Source: Moorena sp. SIO3I8
GTDB taxonomy: Bacteria > Cyanobacteriota > Cyanobacteriia > Cyanobacteriales > Coleofasciculaceae
Assembly: GCF_010692325.1 (NCBI RefSeq)
Contig: NZ_JAAHHW010000018.1
Coordinates: 91,172-144,083 of the forward strand
DNA length: 52,912 nucleotides
Direction: 5' to 3'
Shown: positions 42,790 through 52,153 of the stretch, piece after piece
Position numbering within the stretch: position 1 is the first letter of the stretch
Layout: every line of letters starts with the position of its first letter
The notes under the pieces: generated by a model
The model's input: the letters and a program-made list of their open reading frames with translations, nothing else
Database searches by the model: none
Told to the model about the DNA's origin: nothing
Made by a program: the position numbers and the translations under genes

Positions 42790-43863
42790 CTAGGGATTAC
42801 CAGTGGTAACAACCTGACGAATAAAAGCAGTATCAGCGGATTGAGTACAAGAGGTGACAGGCATGATACCTAGTGCCTGAAGGTCAGCATTAACCATGAT
42901 TTCAACCAGTTGTTTAAAGCTCACTGAAGGTTGCCAACCTAGTATGGTATTAGCCTTGGTGGCATCACCTAACAACAGGTCTACTTCAGCAGGTCGAAAG
43001 TACCGTGGATCGATTTCAACGTATTGCTGCCAATCCAAATTCACTAAGCCAAAGGCAATATCGAGAAACTCCCGAATTGATTGAGTTTGACCGGTAGCAA
43101 CAACATAGTCATCGGGTTCGTCTTGTTGCAGCATTAGCCACATAGCGCGAACATAATCCTTGGCATAGCCCCAGTCCCGTCTGGCATCGAGATTGCCCAG
43201 GTAAAGTTTCTTCTGCTGACCAGCTACAATGCGCGCCAAAGCACGGGTAATTTTGCGAGTGACAAAGGTTTCGCCGCGCCGGGGACTTTCGTGGTTAAAC
43301 AAAATACCATTACAGGCGAATAGCCCATAGGATTCGCGATAGTTAATCGTTTGCCAGTGGGCGTAAACTTTTGCACAGGCATAAGGGCTACGGGGATAAA
43401 ACGGTGTAGTTTCAGACTGAGGGACAGCCTGCACTAGCCCAAACATTTCAGAAGAGCCAGCCTGGTAAAAGCGTACCTGAGAGCCAATCCGCTGTTGATA
43501 GTGCCGTACCGCTTCCAACAAACGCAGGGTTCCCATACCTGTGGCATCGACGGTGTATTCTGGTGAATCAAAGCTGACCCGCACATGGGACTGAGCTCCG
43601 AGGTTGTACACCTCTATCGGCTGCACGTCTTCTAGAATGCGTTGTAGTGTCAAGCCATCAGTGAGGTCTCCGTAATGGAGAAATAACCGTGTCTGGGGAT
43701 TGTGGGGGTCTTGGTAGATGTGGTCGATACGATCTGTGTTGAAGGTAGAGGTGCGTCGGATAATGCCATGGACTTCGTACCCTTTTTCCAGCAGCAGTTC
43801 CGCTAGATAAGACCCATCTTGACCGGTAATGCCAGTGATTAATGCTCGTTTAATGTCTGTCAC
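42790..43863 (-). CDS. gmd: GDP-mannose 4,6-dehydratase
   Basis: This 357 aa cytoplasmic short-chain dehydrogenase/reductase converts GDP-mannose to GDP-4-dehydro-6-deoxymannose, the first step to GDP-fucose, GDP-rhamnose and related sugars. The Rossmann motif [14 protein letters not shown] lies at about 10-23, with [14 protein letters not shown] for NADP binding, GSSEMFG and the catalytic YACAK, then [16 protein letters not shown]. The usual partner gene (GDP-fucose synthase, fcl) is not in this window. The last 25 residues run past the usual family end. Confidence 0.95.
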   Translation of the reverse strand: MTDIKRALITGITGQDGSYLAELLLEKGYEVHGIIRRTSTFNTDRIDHIYQDPHNPQTRLFLHYGDLTDGLTLQRILEDVQPIEVYNLGAQSHVRVSFDSPEYTVDATGMGTLRLLEAVRHYQQRIGSQVRFYQAGSSEMFGLVQAVPQSETTPFYPRSPYACAKVYAHWQTINYRESYGLFACNGILFNHESPRRGETFVTRKITRALARIVAGQQKKLYLGNLDARRDWGYAKDYVRAMWLMLQQDEPDDYVVATGQTQSIREFLDIAFGLVNLDWQQYVEIDPRYFRPAEVDLLLGDATKANTILGWQPSVSFKQLVEIMVNADLQALGIMPVTSCTQSADTAFIRQVVTTGNP

Positions 43864-43982
43864 GATTCCTCACGACTCTGATTAGAGTAATTAGTTTGCT
43901 AATGTACGGGATGAACACAAAGGCAAATCAAAATTGAAAATTGCAATTAATAACTTAATAAGTTAGGAAGTTATTAACTTTA

Positions 43983-44023
43983 CAGGGAGTAGGGAGTAGG
44001 GAGTAGGGAGTAGGGAGTAGGGA
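43983..44023. repeat. STRR array (GGGAGTA)
   Basis: Five to six GGGAGTA units in the 202-base gap between gmd and the sugar transferase; nothing else is seen there. Confidence 0.85.
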
Positions 44024-44065
44024 ATATGGCATCAAAAATTCTCACAATTCCTACAGGGATTGCTA

Positions 44066-44866
44066 TTACAGCACTGGAGTACTTTGAGAATCGAACACAT
44101 GCGATCGCATATCTTCTTGGTGAAGCCTGATCATTCCTGGCAACAACCTCAGCTGTCGCCGCTCCTCCTGGGTCATCCGAATCACCTCATCCAGTTTCCA
44201 AGGACGTGGTCCGACTAAACTCATCTCACCCCTTAGTACATTCACTAACTGCGGTAGTCCATCCAGACAATATTGACGCAGCCACTTTCCAAAATGTGTC
44301 ATCTTAGACGTGACTTTGCCTTTGTGTATAGCTTCAGTGCGAAATTTAATCACTTGGAACAGCTTACCCCGTTCTCCAGCCAGCAATTGCCGAGAAAAGA
44401 CTGGTCCTGGTGAAAAAATCGCTATCAGCAACATCAATCCCAGGAGCACTGGACTCAGAATCAGTAGCAATAGAGCAGCTAAACTCGAATCCATCACCCG
44501 CCTTAGTCGAGATCGGAATAGTTTTTCCCTACTAGACAATTCTGAGTTGAACGGTACCCTTAGAACAGCTTTCTTCTTCGCTTGCTCACAGGCATTGGTC
44601 CAAACTTTTAACCCTGTTTCACCCAGATTGGGGTCGATACAAACCAGCCCTACCGACGAGCGTTGCAAGCAATTACTTAACCAGGACTGACTTTGCAATG
44701 GAGGTAAATAATGCTGTTCATTTTTTTTGATAGGGAGTACCCACAACTGTTTCTGTCGCCACTTGAGCTTGCAGGGAGGCAAAGAACTGAGTGCTTCTGG
44801 CTCATCATCGATATCTAGGATTGAGATTTTGGAGGTTGTTAGTATGATTCTGGAAGTCGTCATCAA
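44066..44866 (-). CDS. HepC-like sugar transferase (initiating phosphoglycosyl transferase fold)
   Basis: A 266 aa protein. The N-terminal 110 residues are a variable domain (CKLKWRQKQLWVLP, about 32-45). The bacterial sugar-transferase domain follows: RVMDSSLAALLLLILSPVLL (membrane re-entrant helix, about 122-141), FSPGPVFSRQ, FQVIKFRTEA, PQLVNVLRGEMSLVGPRPW. These enzymes load the first sugar phosphate onto undecaprenyl phosphate. The catalytic Asp-Glu dyad (normally LDELPQ) reads LD202-G203-LPQ, so the second acidic residue is lost; activity may be absent or altered. The N-terminal layout and length recall HepC of heterocyst-polysaccharide clusters, from memory. A second, complete transferase lies at 49079-50077. 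Confidence 0.8.
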   Translation of the reverse strand: MMTTSRIILTTSKISILDIDDEPEALSSLPPCKLKWRQKQLWVLPIKKNEQHYLPPLQSQSWLSNCLQRSSVGLVCIDPNLGETGLKVWTNACEQAKKKAVLRVPFNSELSSREKLFRSRLRRVMDSSLAALLLLILSPVLLGLMLLIAIFSPGPVFSRQLLAGERGKLFQVIKFRTEAIHKGKVTSKMTHFGKWLRQYCLDGLPQLVNVLRGEMSLVGPRPWKLDEVIRMTQEERRQLRLLPGMIRLHQEDMRSHVFDSQSTPVL

Positions 44867-45004
44867 TAGTTACTCCATTTCACGAAAATCAAAAGTCAAA
44901 GGTTAGATAGTCTCAGGTTTAATACGTATCATTCTCAGGTGTTCGTTAATTGAAACTTGAAACTTGTTAATGAGCAAGTTTCAATTAGCAATTAACCAAA
45001 AAAT

Positions 45005-47266
45005 TCAACGAGACTTGACATGATTGCTTAACTGACGCTCTAGTTGTGGAGACACTGGAAGATCAGATACAGGCTGCTTTGGTTCAATAGCACCATGGCT
45101 GTTTCGCGAACCATAGTAAGCGTAGTTCTGATTAGAACTCTTGACCCCGTTAGCAATGATTCCAATCAGGTTTAAATTCCTGAGTATAGCAGTAGCCTGG
45201 GTGAGTTGAGATTGAGTAACTCGCTCTAGGCGTCCTACCATCAGCACACCTTGGCACAAAGATGCTGCTTGGAGTGCATCCACCATACCTAACACTGGGG
45301 GAGTATCCAGCAACACCAGATCATAGGTCTGCTGAAACTCTGCCATTAAGTTCTTCATCCGTTTAGAACCCAACAGCTTAACTGGGTCAATTGGGGTTGG
45401 TCCAGCAGTCAAAACATCAATGGTTGACCCCAAAGGTGAGATACTAACTGGGCTGGGTGTAGCAGTATCATCTTCCAATAAAGTAGAAAGTCCTTCCTGA
45501 TTGGAGAGGCCAAGTTGTTGGTGCAACCTCGGACGGCGCATATCTACATCAATTAGCAGTACTCGTCGATGTAAACGAGCAGCACTCAAGGCTAAACCCA
45601 ACGCCAGAGTTGACTTGCCCTCACCAGACAGCGCTGACGTAACCATCAGGGATTTCCACTCAGAACCAGAATTGAGCAACTGGATATTCACATAAATCAT
45701 GTCCAGTGCTTCCTGAAATGGTCGCCATCCCAACAGTTCCATCATCGGAAGTGCTTTCTCGGACTGGCTCAAGCTAAGATTCAGAACAGGTTTACTGATT
45801 TTACCCTCTGGCAATTCTGGAATCATACCTAGCAAGGGTAGAGCCACTTGATTTTTCAGATCATCAGAGGTATGAATTCCATCATCCATGGCTTCCCGCA
45901 CAAAGGCAGCCACACCACCGAGAAATAACCCAACCACTGCACCCAATAATAGGTCTTGGGTCATATTAGGACCGGTCTTCGAGCCCGGTAAAGGTGCTTC
46001 TACAACTTGCCAGTTAAATCCCCCCCGAGCCAATTCGATGCTTAACTCCTGCCGTGCTTGTAGTAGCTGCTGCAGAGTATTTTGTTGAATGGCTACTTGC
46101 GGTTGTAGACGATTGTACTGAGCAATCAGGGCTGGAAATTCCCTGAGTTGGATACGGATTTCCTCCTCTGTTTTGGCCAGGGCTTGATCACGAGTTTGTA
46201 GACTCACTAGATTAATTTGCGAGGTGATCAGTTCGTTGACCAGATTGATATCAACACCACCGAGCTGTCCTTCTGTCAGGAGGTTACTTCCAGTGGTAAC
46301 CAGTTGAGTCGGAACTTGCCCTAAAACCCGTCTAGTCTCTTCCTGCAAGAGCGCAAACACACTCTGACGCTGTTCAATTAATTTTTGAATACTAGGATGA
46401 GCTTCAGTATAAATCCGACTTTGCTCCACCAAAGCCAGTTCTATTCTTTGGATTTCATTGAGCAAATTTTGATAGCGCCCAGATTGACTCAAGCGGGACG
46501 ATGTCAAGGCATTTTGCGGTGAACGAGCCAGTTTTTGCTGAACAGCCTGGTAGCGAGTTTGAGTTTCCATGTACTGAGCGCGGATGGCTCGGCGCTCCTG
46601 TTCAATCCCATTCAGAGTTTGACTGACAGCTAGAGCTTGTTGTGAGGGATCAATCAGGTTTTTGCTCTTGCGAAACTGCTCTAGCCGTTGCTCAGCTTGC
46701 TCAAGATTATTACGAGCTGTTGGCAACTGCTGATTGATAAAAGCAAGACCTTTATTCAACCGCATTTCCTGCTGCTCTAGGTTGTAATCTTGATAAACCT
46801 TTTGAATAGCTTGCAGTACTTTTTGAGTTTTAATCCGGTCATTGCTGGTGTAGACCGCTTGAAATACCTTAGTTTCGGTTTTACCCTGCAGTACTTGAGC
46901 TAATCTTAAGGAGCCTCTAATATCACCGACTGTGATATCTGGGTAGTCATCACGAAGCAAATCCACTGCTCGTTGAATCAATTCAGAACTACGCATCAGC
47001 TGTAACTGAGTAGCATAATCGATATCAACAGTGGACTCAGTAAACTGACTCTCGATTCCTCGTGTTTTATCTATATAATTAGGCTCCACCAACAGCTGTA
47101 GAGAGCTGATATAAGTCGGCTCTTTCTTCAGAGTGAGATAGAAGGCAATCGGCAAGCTTGTCAACAGTACACTTATAATCCACAAGCGTCTGCGCCACAA
47201 AACTGCCAACAGTTGGCCATACCCTGCATCTGTTTCAGCTGCTCCGTTTAAATCAAGTTCCTTCAT
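45005..47266 (-). CDS. Wzc/GumC-like polysaccharide co-polymerase with tyrosine kinase domain
   Basis: This 753 aa inner-membrane protein controls chain length and export. Two helices (about 28-46 and 435-455) bracket a periplasmic domain with a long coiled coil (about 175-425). The cytoplasmic BY-kinase domain has Walker A SGEGKST (about 545-551), Walker A' LLIDVDMRRPR (567-577) and Walker B LVLLDTPP (646-653). The C-terminus has only YAYYG in place of the usual tyrosine cluster, so autophosphorylation may be limited. No matching phosphatase or Wza channel is in the window. It is preceded by a 570-base gap, so it probably starts a transcript. Confidence 0.92.
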   Translation of the reverse strand: MKELDLNGAAETDAGYGQLLAVLWRRRLWIISVLLTSLPIAFYLTLKKEPTYISSLQLLVEPNYIDKTRGIESQFTESTVDIDYATQLQLMRSSELIQRAVDLLRDDYPDITVGDIRGSLRLAQVLQGKTETKVFQAVYTSNDRIKTQKVLQAIQKVYQDYNLEQQEMRLNKGLAFINQQLPTARNNLEQAEQRLEQFRKSKNLIDPSQQALAVSQTLNGIEQERRAIRAQYMETQTRYQAVQQKLARSPQNALTSSRLSQSGRYQNLLNEIQRIELALVEQSRIYTEAHPSIQKLIEQRQSVFALLQEETRRVLGQVPTQLVTTGSNLLTEGQLGGVDINLVNELITSQINLVSLQTRDQALAKTEEEIRIQLREFPALIAQYNRLQPQVAIQQNTLQQLLQARQELSIELARGGFNWQVVEAPLPGSKTGPNMTQDLLLGAVVGLFLGGVAAFVREAMDDGIHTSDDLKNQVALPLLGMIPELPEGKISKPVLNLSLSQSEKALPMMELLGWRPFQEALDMIYVNIQLLNSGSEWKSLMVTSALSGEGKSTLALGLALSAARLHRRVLLIDVDMRRPRLHQQLGLSNQEGLSTLLEDDTATPSPVSISPLGSTIDVLTAGPTPIDPVKLLGSKRMKNLMAEFQQTYDLVLLDTPPVLGMVDALQAASLCQGVLMVGRLERVTQSQLTQATAILRNLNLIGIIANGVKSSNQNYAYYGSRNSHGAIEPKQPVSDLPVSPQLERQLSNHVKSR

Positions 47267-47836
47267 GGGATTTTAGATTAATGATTGACAAGTTTGGATT
47301 GGATGTTAAATTGACATCAAGTCGAGTGAATCAAGTCTAAACTAGTCCCGGGATGATTAGTAATCGGTTGAGATAAAATCCGGTTAATCACGTTGTTAAT
47401 ATTCCCTAGGGTTTTATCATTTTTTTCAAAATAGTTAATTTTAAATTAACCATTAACCCTTGAAAAATTGCCATTGAAATATGACTAATTTCTGGTCAGT
47501 AAAATTATCCAGGATACCTGCAACAAATTTTACCGACCTTTTGGGAATGGTAAATTAGGACTTGGAGCCTGATTACCCATTACCCATTACCCATTACCAA
47601 TGAACCGACAATCATAGGTTGCATCCCTTTTAGAGAAAGGGTATAAAAAGAAGTAGTCAACCGGACATGATATTATCTATTACCCATCAGCAGTCACCCG
47701 AGCAGGACTATATTGATTAGTCCACCAGATTGGATCTGATGATTTTGGAGTATCGACCAGTATAAATCCAAAGAAATCAACGAAAAAATCCAAAATCCAA
47801 AATCTAAAATCTAAAATCAGTCCAGCCACTATCCTG
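47267..47836. other. Non-coding gap, promoter region of the kinase gene
   Basis: AT-rich unique sequence (47267-47560), then TACCCAT heptamers (47572-47598) and a 10-base AAAATCCAAA/AAAATCTAAA tandem (about 47785-47820). No open frame is supported. The promoter of the Wzc-like gene should be in the first 300 bases. Confidence 0.6.
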
Positions 47837-48982
47837 TCACGTAGCTAAAGTGGGAACCTTGGTTGAATGGGGAAAGGAATAGCTCAAATTAACAGGCTGC
47901 CCGCTGACGGTTTTATCAATAATTTGCCCAACTTTGTTAAAGAAAACGTCTTCAGTGAAATGACTCAGGGCATGGTCTCGGATTTTGGCATAATTCCAGG
48001 GAATTTCCCTAGCCTCAAGTAGTGCAGCTTGGAGTGCTTCCGGTGTTTGCCGTTGAAAAAACACCCCTGTCGTCCCTGGTATCTGAGTATCCAAAACACC
48101 ACCTGCACCGTAGGCAATTACTGGGGTACCACTGGCGTTGGCTTCGATTGGCACTAAACCGTAATCTTCTAAAGCCGCCACGATCACCCCACGAGCTTTT
48201 GCCATCAAATGACAACGCTGTTTATCGCTGACGTATCCCAAGAATCGAATATTGTCCAAAGCTTTAGATTCTAGACGCTCTCGCTCTGGACCATCACCAG
48301 ATACTAATAAGGGCCAGCCTAGCCAATTAAACGCCTCGATAATCAGATCGATACGCTTGTAACCCAGTAAACGAGATGATACTAGGTAAAAGTCTTCCTT
48401 TTGGTCGGAAAACACAAATTTATGGCTATTAATTGGATAGTTGACCGTCATGGCTGGCTTACCATAGATATTCTGGATACGCCGAGCGACAGTGGTCGAG
48501 TTAGCAATGTAAATGTCCGGCTCCTGGGCATAGTCCAGGTCTACTTTTCTGATCAATTGGAAGACTTTATCAATTACAGGAGAAAACGCTCTATATTCTC
48601 CATACTCCTTGAGGTAAGTTTGCGTATCCCACAAAAAACGGGTGACATTGTGGCAAAAGCAAACATGCTTGGCTCCTAATTTTTTCTTGACCGCCTTTGC
48701 GAAGCTTGAACAACTACTGATAATCAAATCGTAATTTTCTAAATCCAAGGCTCGAAAAGCTGGATAGTAAAACGGAGCCAAGAGTCTGAAGTATTTCGTT
48801 GACCCTGGAATGTTCTGAAGTCCGGTGGTATGCACTAGGCGCTCACCTAGGTCAATGGTGTTCTGGGCATCATACAAGGATGTGAACACATCAGCACTAG
48901 GGAAGCGCTTACAAAGCAGTTCAAATACCCGTTCTGCTCCACCCTTTTGCGTTAGATAATCATGAACTAGGGCAACTTTCAT
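47837..48982 (-). CDS. Glycosyltransferase family 4 protein
   Basis: This 381 aa GT-B protein: MKVALVHDYLTQKGGAERVF is a common cyanobacterial and Gram-negative GT4 opening; HVCFCHNVTRFLWD and ALEDYGLVPIEANASGTPVI mark the acceptor and donor sites. Relatives are often mannosyltransferases, which would fit the GDP-mannose pathway nearby, but the sugar is not provable. It lies just downstream of the STAS-sugar transferase gene (96 bases), so the initiating enzyme and this transferase are probably co-expressed. Confidence 0.9.
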   Translation of the reverse strand: MKVALVHDYLTQKGGAERVFELLCKRFPSADVFTSLYDAQNTIDLGERLVHTTGLQNIPGSTKYFRLLAPFYYPAFRALDLENYDLIISSCSSFAKAVKKKLGAKHVCFCHNVTRFLWDTQTYLKEYGEYRAFSPVIDKVFQLIRKVDLDYAQEPDIYIANSTTVARRIQNIYGKPAMTVNYPINSHKFVFSDQKEDFYLVSSRLLGYKRIDLIIEAFNWLGWPLLVSGDGPERERLESKALDNIRFLGYVSDKQRCHLMAKARGVIVAALEDYGLVPIEANASGTPVIAYGAGGVLDTQIPGTTGVFFQRQTPEALQAALLEAREIPWNYAKIRDHALSHFTEDVFFNKVGQIIDKTVSGQPVNLSYSFPHSTKVPTLAT

Positions 48983-49078
48983 GCTTGTTTAATAGAAAAC
49001 CTATTGCTAGAGAATACTCTAATCTATTTACCATTATATTTAATTTGTATCCGGAATTTTACCAAGATATTTTTGAGC

Positions 49079-50077
49079 CTAAACGGCTCCATTATTTTTC
49101 GACAACAAGATAAAAATTGTTTTGATAATGAGCTTAAGGTCATACATTAAGCTCCAGTTTCTTTGGTAGCGTAAATCCAGTTTAATTATATCTGCAAAAT
49201 CCCGAACTTGCGATCGCCCATGCACCTGCCACTCTCCAGTCATTCCCGGTTTAACATTCAACCGTTGCCACTCGGGAACCTCATAGATTTCCACTTCCTT
49301 AGGTACCGGTGGTCTAGTACCTACCAAACTCATTTCACCTTTAATGACATTCCAGAACTGAGGTAGTTCATCCAAACTAGTTTTCCGCAAAAACCGACCC
49401 ACCCTGGTGATTCTAGGGTCATTTTCGTTTTTGAATATCTTGGCATCCTTAGCTTGATTTTGAACGCTATCTTTCTGGGCTTCAGCATCAGTATACATCG
49501 AGCGGAATTTCCAGATCCGAAATCTTTTACCCATCCAACCACAGCGAATTTGACTAAAGAAGATTGGGCCAGGACTGTCGAGTTTAATCGCGATCGCAAT
49601 GGGAATAAATAATATGGCAGTAATTCCTAAACCTACTATTCCCCCCACTATGTCTAAGCATCGCTTACTCCAAGAGCTTGTAGATGGGTGAGTTGTGGGT
49701 AACTGAGCCTTTGACCAATTGACAGCTATTGTTGTCAGGTTATATGAGGGGTCTAGAATTAATTTTTTGTCTAGCCCAGTCATGACCAACACAGCCATAA
49801 CTGGAGGAGTTATACCCCTTAGTATTAGTGAGACCCCGTTTTCCTGAGTGATTTTGTGATTCCTGACTAAGGCACCAATTCCGCTACTATCGATAAACCC
49901 TGTCTGACTCAAGTCAGCAATGATAAGCTTAGGACAATAAGGTTTTTGGAGAAGCTGATCACAGGTTTCTTTAAATTCTATTGCTTCGAGTCTGCTCAGG
50001 CGGATCGGTAACTGGACTACAGCAGCTTCATTGATAAACCCTGCCTGGGAAGAAGTCTTTAACCTTGACTGCATCAT
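49079..50077 (-). CDS. STAS domain fused to initiating sugar transferase
   Basis: This 332 aa protein joins two domains. Residues about 15-115 form a STAS (anti-sigma-factor antagonist-like) domain with FIDSSGIGAL, where S64 aligns with the phosphorylated serine of SpoIIAA. Residues about 136-332 are a polyprenyl-phosphate sugar transferase: KRCLDIVGGIVGLGI (membrane helix), DSPGPIFFSQ, FRIWKFRSM, the intact dyad in LDELPQFWNV and GEMSLVGTRPP. It loads the first sugar of the repeat unit. The fusion suggests control by serine phosphorylation through a partner-switching kinase and phosphatase. The ATG at 50077 (or the next codon) starts it; it is the first gene of the cluster. Confidence 0.88.
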   Translation of the reverse strand: MMQSRLKTSSQAGFINEAAVVQLPIRLSRLEAIEFKETCDQLLQKPYCPKLIIADLSQTGFIDSSGIGALVRNHKITQENGVSLILRGITPPVMAVLVMTGLDKKLILDPSYNLTTIAVNWSKAQLPTTHPSTSSWSKRCLDIVGGIVGLGITAILFIPIAIAIKLDSPGPIFFSQIRCGWMGKRFRIWKFRSMYTDAEAQKDSVQNQAKDAKIFKNENDPRITRVGRFLRKTSLDELPQFWNVIKGEMSLVGTRPPVPKEVEIYEVPEWQRLNVKPGMTGEWQVHGRSQVRDFADIIKLDLRYQRNWSLMYDLKLIIKTIFILLSKNNGAV

Positions 50078-50791
50078 GATATAATAGGAATTATAATGTC
50101 GATTAAATCGTCATTTTTTAGAGAGTATATTTTAACTATGTAGGAATTGTGTATAAAGTTTCGCAATCCTATGAACACCCTAGGTTTTTACCGTACATAG
50201 ACCTACGGATCCTCTGCCCTTGATTCAGGCAATGTCAGAATTTTTATTACTCTTTGAATTTTGGTTTGAGGGTTATAGTAAGGTTTTAGGTTTTAATTAT
50301 TGATTCCTAATGCCTTGGTTAAGGGTGCCTAGTATAGAAAAGCCTAGTTTAGCCCTCAATTAAATTTTTACGGAGTAATAGGTATATTTAAAATCGTCTT
50401 AAATTAACCTGTGGTAAACAAAAAATGGATACAAATTACCCATTTATAATTTTATCTCGTTACCATATAAGTAACCATTTAGTATTACTCATTTATGAGC
50501 AGTGACGTTGGTCAATTAGTGTTCTGTGTAATCCCGGATGAATGACTAATACAACTTTCACGAGTTTTTCATAAAATCCTGACAGAGCTAAAAATTTTTG
50601 ATGAATTTTTCTTGAAGACGGTAAATATACCGGGTGCATCTCATATTTGTAAAAAAGATGGGAAGTGTGGGAAGTGTGGGAAGTGTGGGAAGTGTGGGAA
50701 GTGTGGGGCGGGGGCGCGGGGCGGGGGCGCGGGAAGTGTGGGAATTTTCGCCGGAATTTTTGCCTAATTGCAAAACTGAGATGCACCCTTT
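50078..50791. other. AT-rich gap with AAGTGTGGG array
   Basis: About 580 bases of AT-rich single-copy DNA, probably with the promoter of the STAS-transferase gene, are followed by five GGGAAGTGT units and GGGGCGGGGGCGCG at 50657-50742. Open frames across the array are artefacts. No gene is supported. Confidence 0.65.
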
Positions 50792-51193
50792 CTAGGGGAT
50801 TACCGGATTTGATATCAGTTCTGATTCTGAGATCCCAAAAACTGTTGGCACAGATTGTTGTGGTCGGCAGAGTAGACTTTTGGCAACCTGGAGCATACAG
50901 ATTCCAGTATTGTCGAAGGATTTCTGATAGTAAATCATTGCCTGAATTTGGTGAATCAGTGCCAAACCGGTAAACTGAACTACTCGTTTAAGCCAGTTGG
51001 GACGAGCCGACTCAATCCCGGGAAAAGCGGTAAGATAGGCTTGGGTTAGAGCAGCGATGGAGGGTTGAAGCACTTCCAAAGGAGTACACAGCCCTATATC
51101 CAATAGATATGAGGAAATCGTTTCAGATGATAGTGGTTGCACAATTATAACTATTTTGTGAACTATAACGCGGGCATTATGGTCTCACAAGAA
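50792..51193 (-). pseudogene. C-terminal fragment, possibly of a phosphotransferase-family protein
   Basis: A minus-strand open frame runs from a TGA near 51195 to a stop at 50792; the first possible start is GTG at 51142 (116 aa). It reads as a helical, protein-like sequence (LLDIGLCTPLEVLQPSIAAL, WLKRVVQFTGLALIHQIQAM, ICMLQVAKSLLCRP). It recalls the C-terminal helices of APH-type phosphotransferases found beside HopA1-like genes in cyanobacteria, but that is memory only. The kinase core is missing and upstream DNA is repeats, so a remnant is more likely than a complete gene. Confidence 0.4.
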
Positions 51194-51769
<576 letters not shown>

Positions 51770-52153
51770 GGTTTTTTTTAATGCTCAGTGTTGAGTGCTT
51801 AGTCGTAAGTAGGTTTCTAAGTTAGGAGTTACGGAAAGAACCAGGCTCAGGCTCTATATTTCAGGCTCTATATATATAGGCGTTCGATGGAGGGCCTCTA
51901 GTTTTATGCGATCGCTATCTTGTATGCGATCGCTATTTTGGTTTACCTATTCTTCCTATATCACATTCATATTTATTTGTCAATACTTACGTAATATAAG
52001 TCTTACTTATTTACATTATTTAATAAGCTGAGGGTAAATTACTCTCAAACCCCTTTACAAAACTAAATATATTGCTTAATATAAATACATGAAGGCGCAC
52101 ACAAGCCGGACGAACCTCGAAAAGTTCATATTCATACCCGCAATCATAAGAAC
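51770..52153. other. Upstream region of psbA
   Basis: Two GCGATCGC octamers occur within TATGCGATCGCTAT repeats at about 51907-51938. The rest is AT-rich single-copy sequence with the psbA promoter and leader at its end. No gene is seen. Confidence 0.6.
52054..52082 (+). promoter_or_regulatory. psbA promoter
   Basis: TTTACA (52054-52059) and TAATAT (52077-52082) are spaced by 17 bases, a good sigma-70-type promoter, predicting a start near 52089 and a leader of about 65 bases before the ATG at 52154. Confidence 0.65.

Noticed and set aside
50493-50786. 97-codon minus-strand frame with repeated HTS
   Set aside because: Encoded by the AAGTGTGGG array; no protein-like sequence beyond it.
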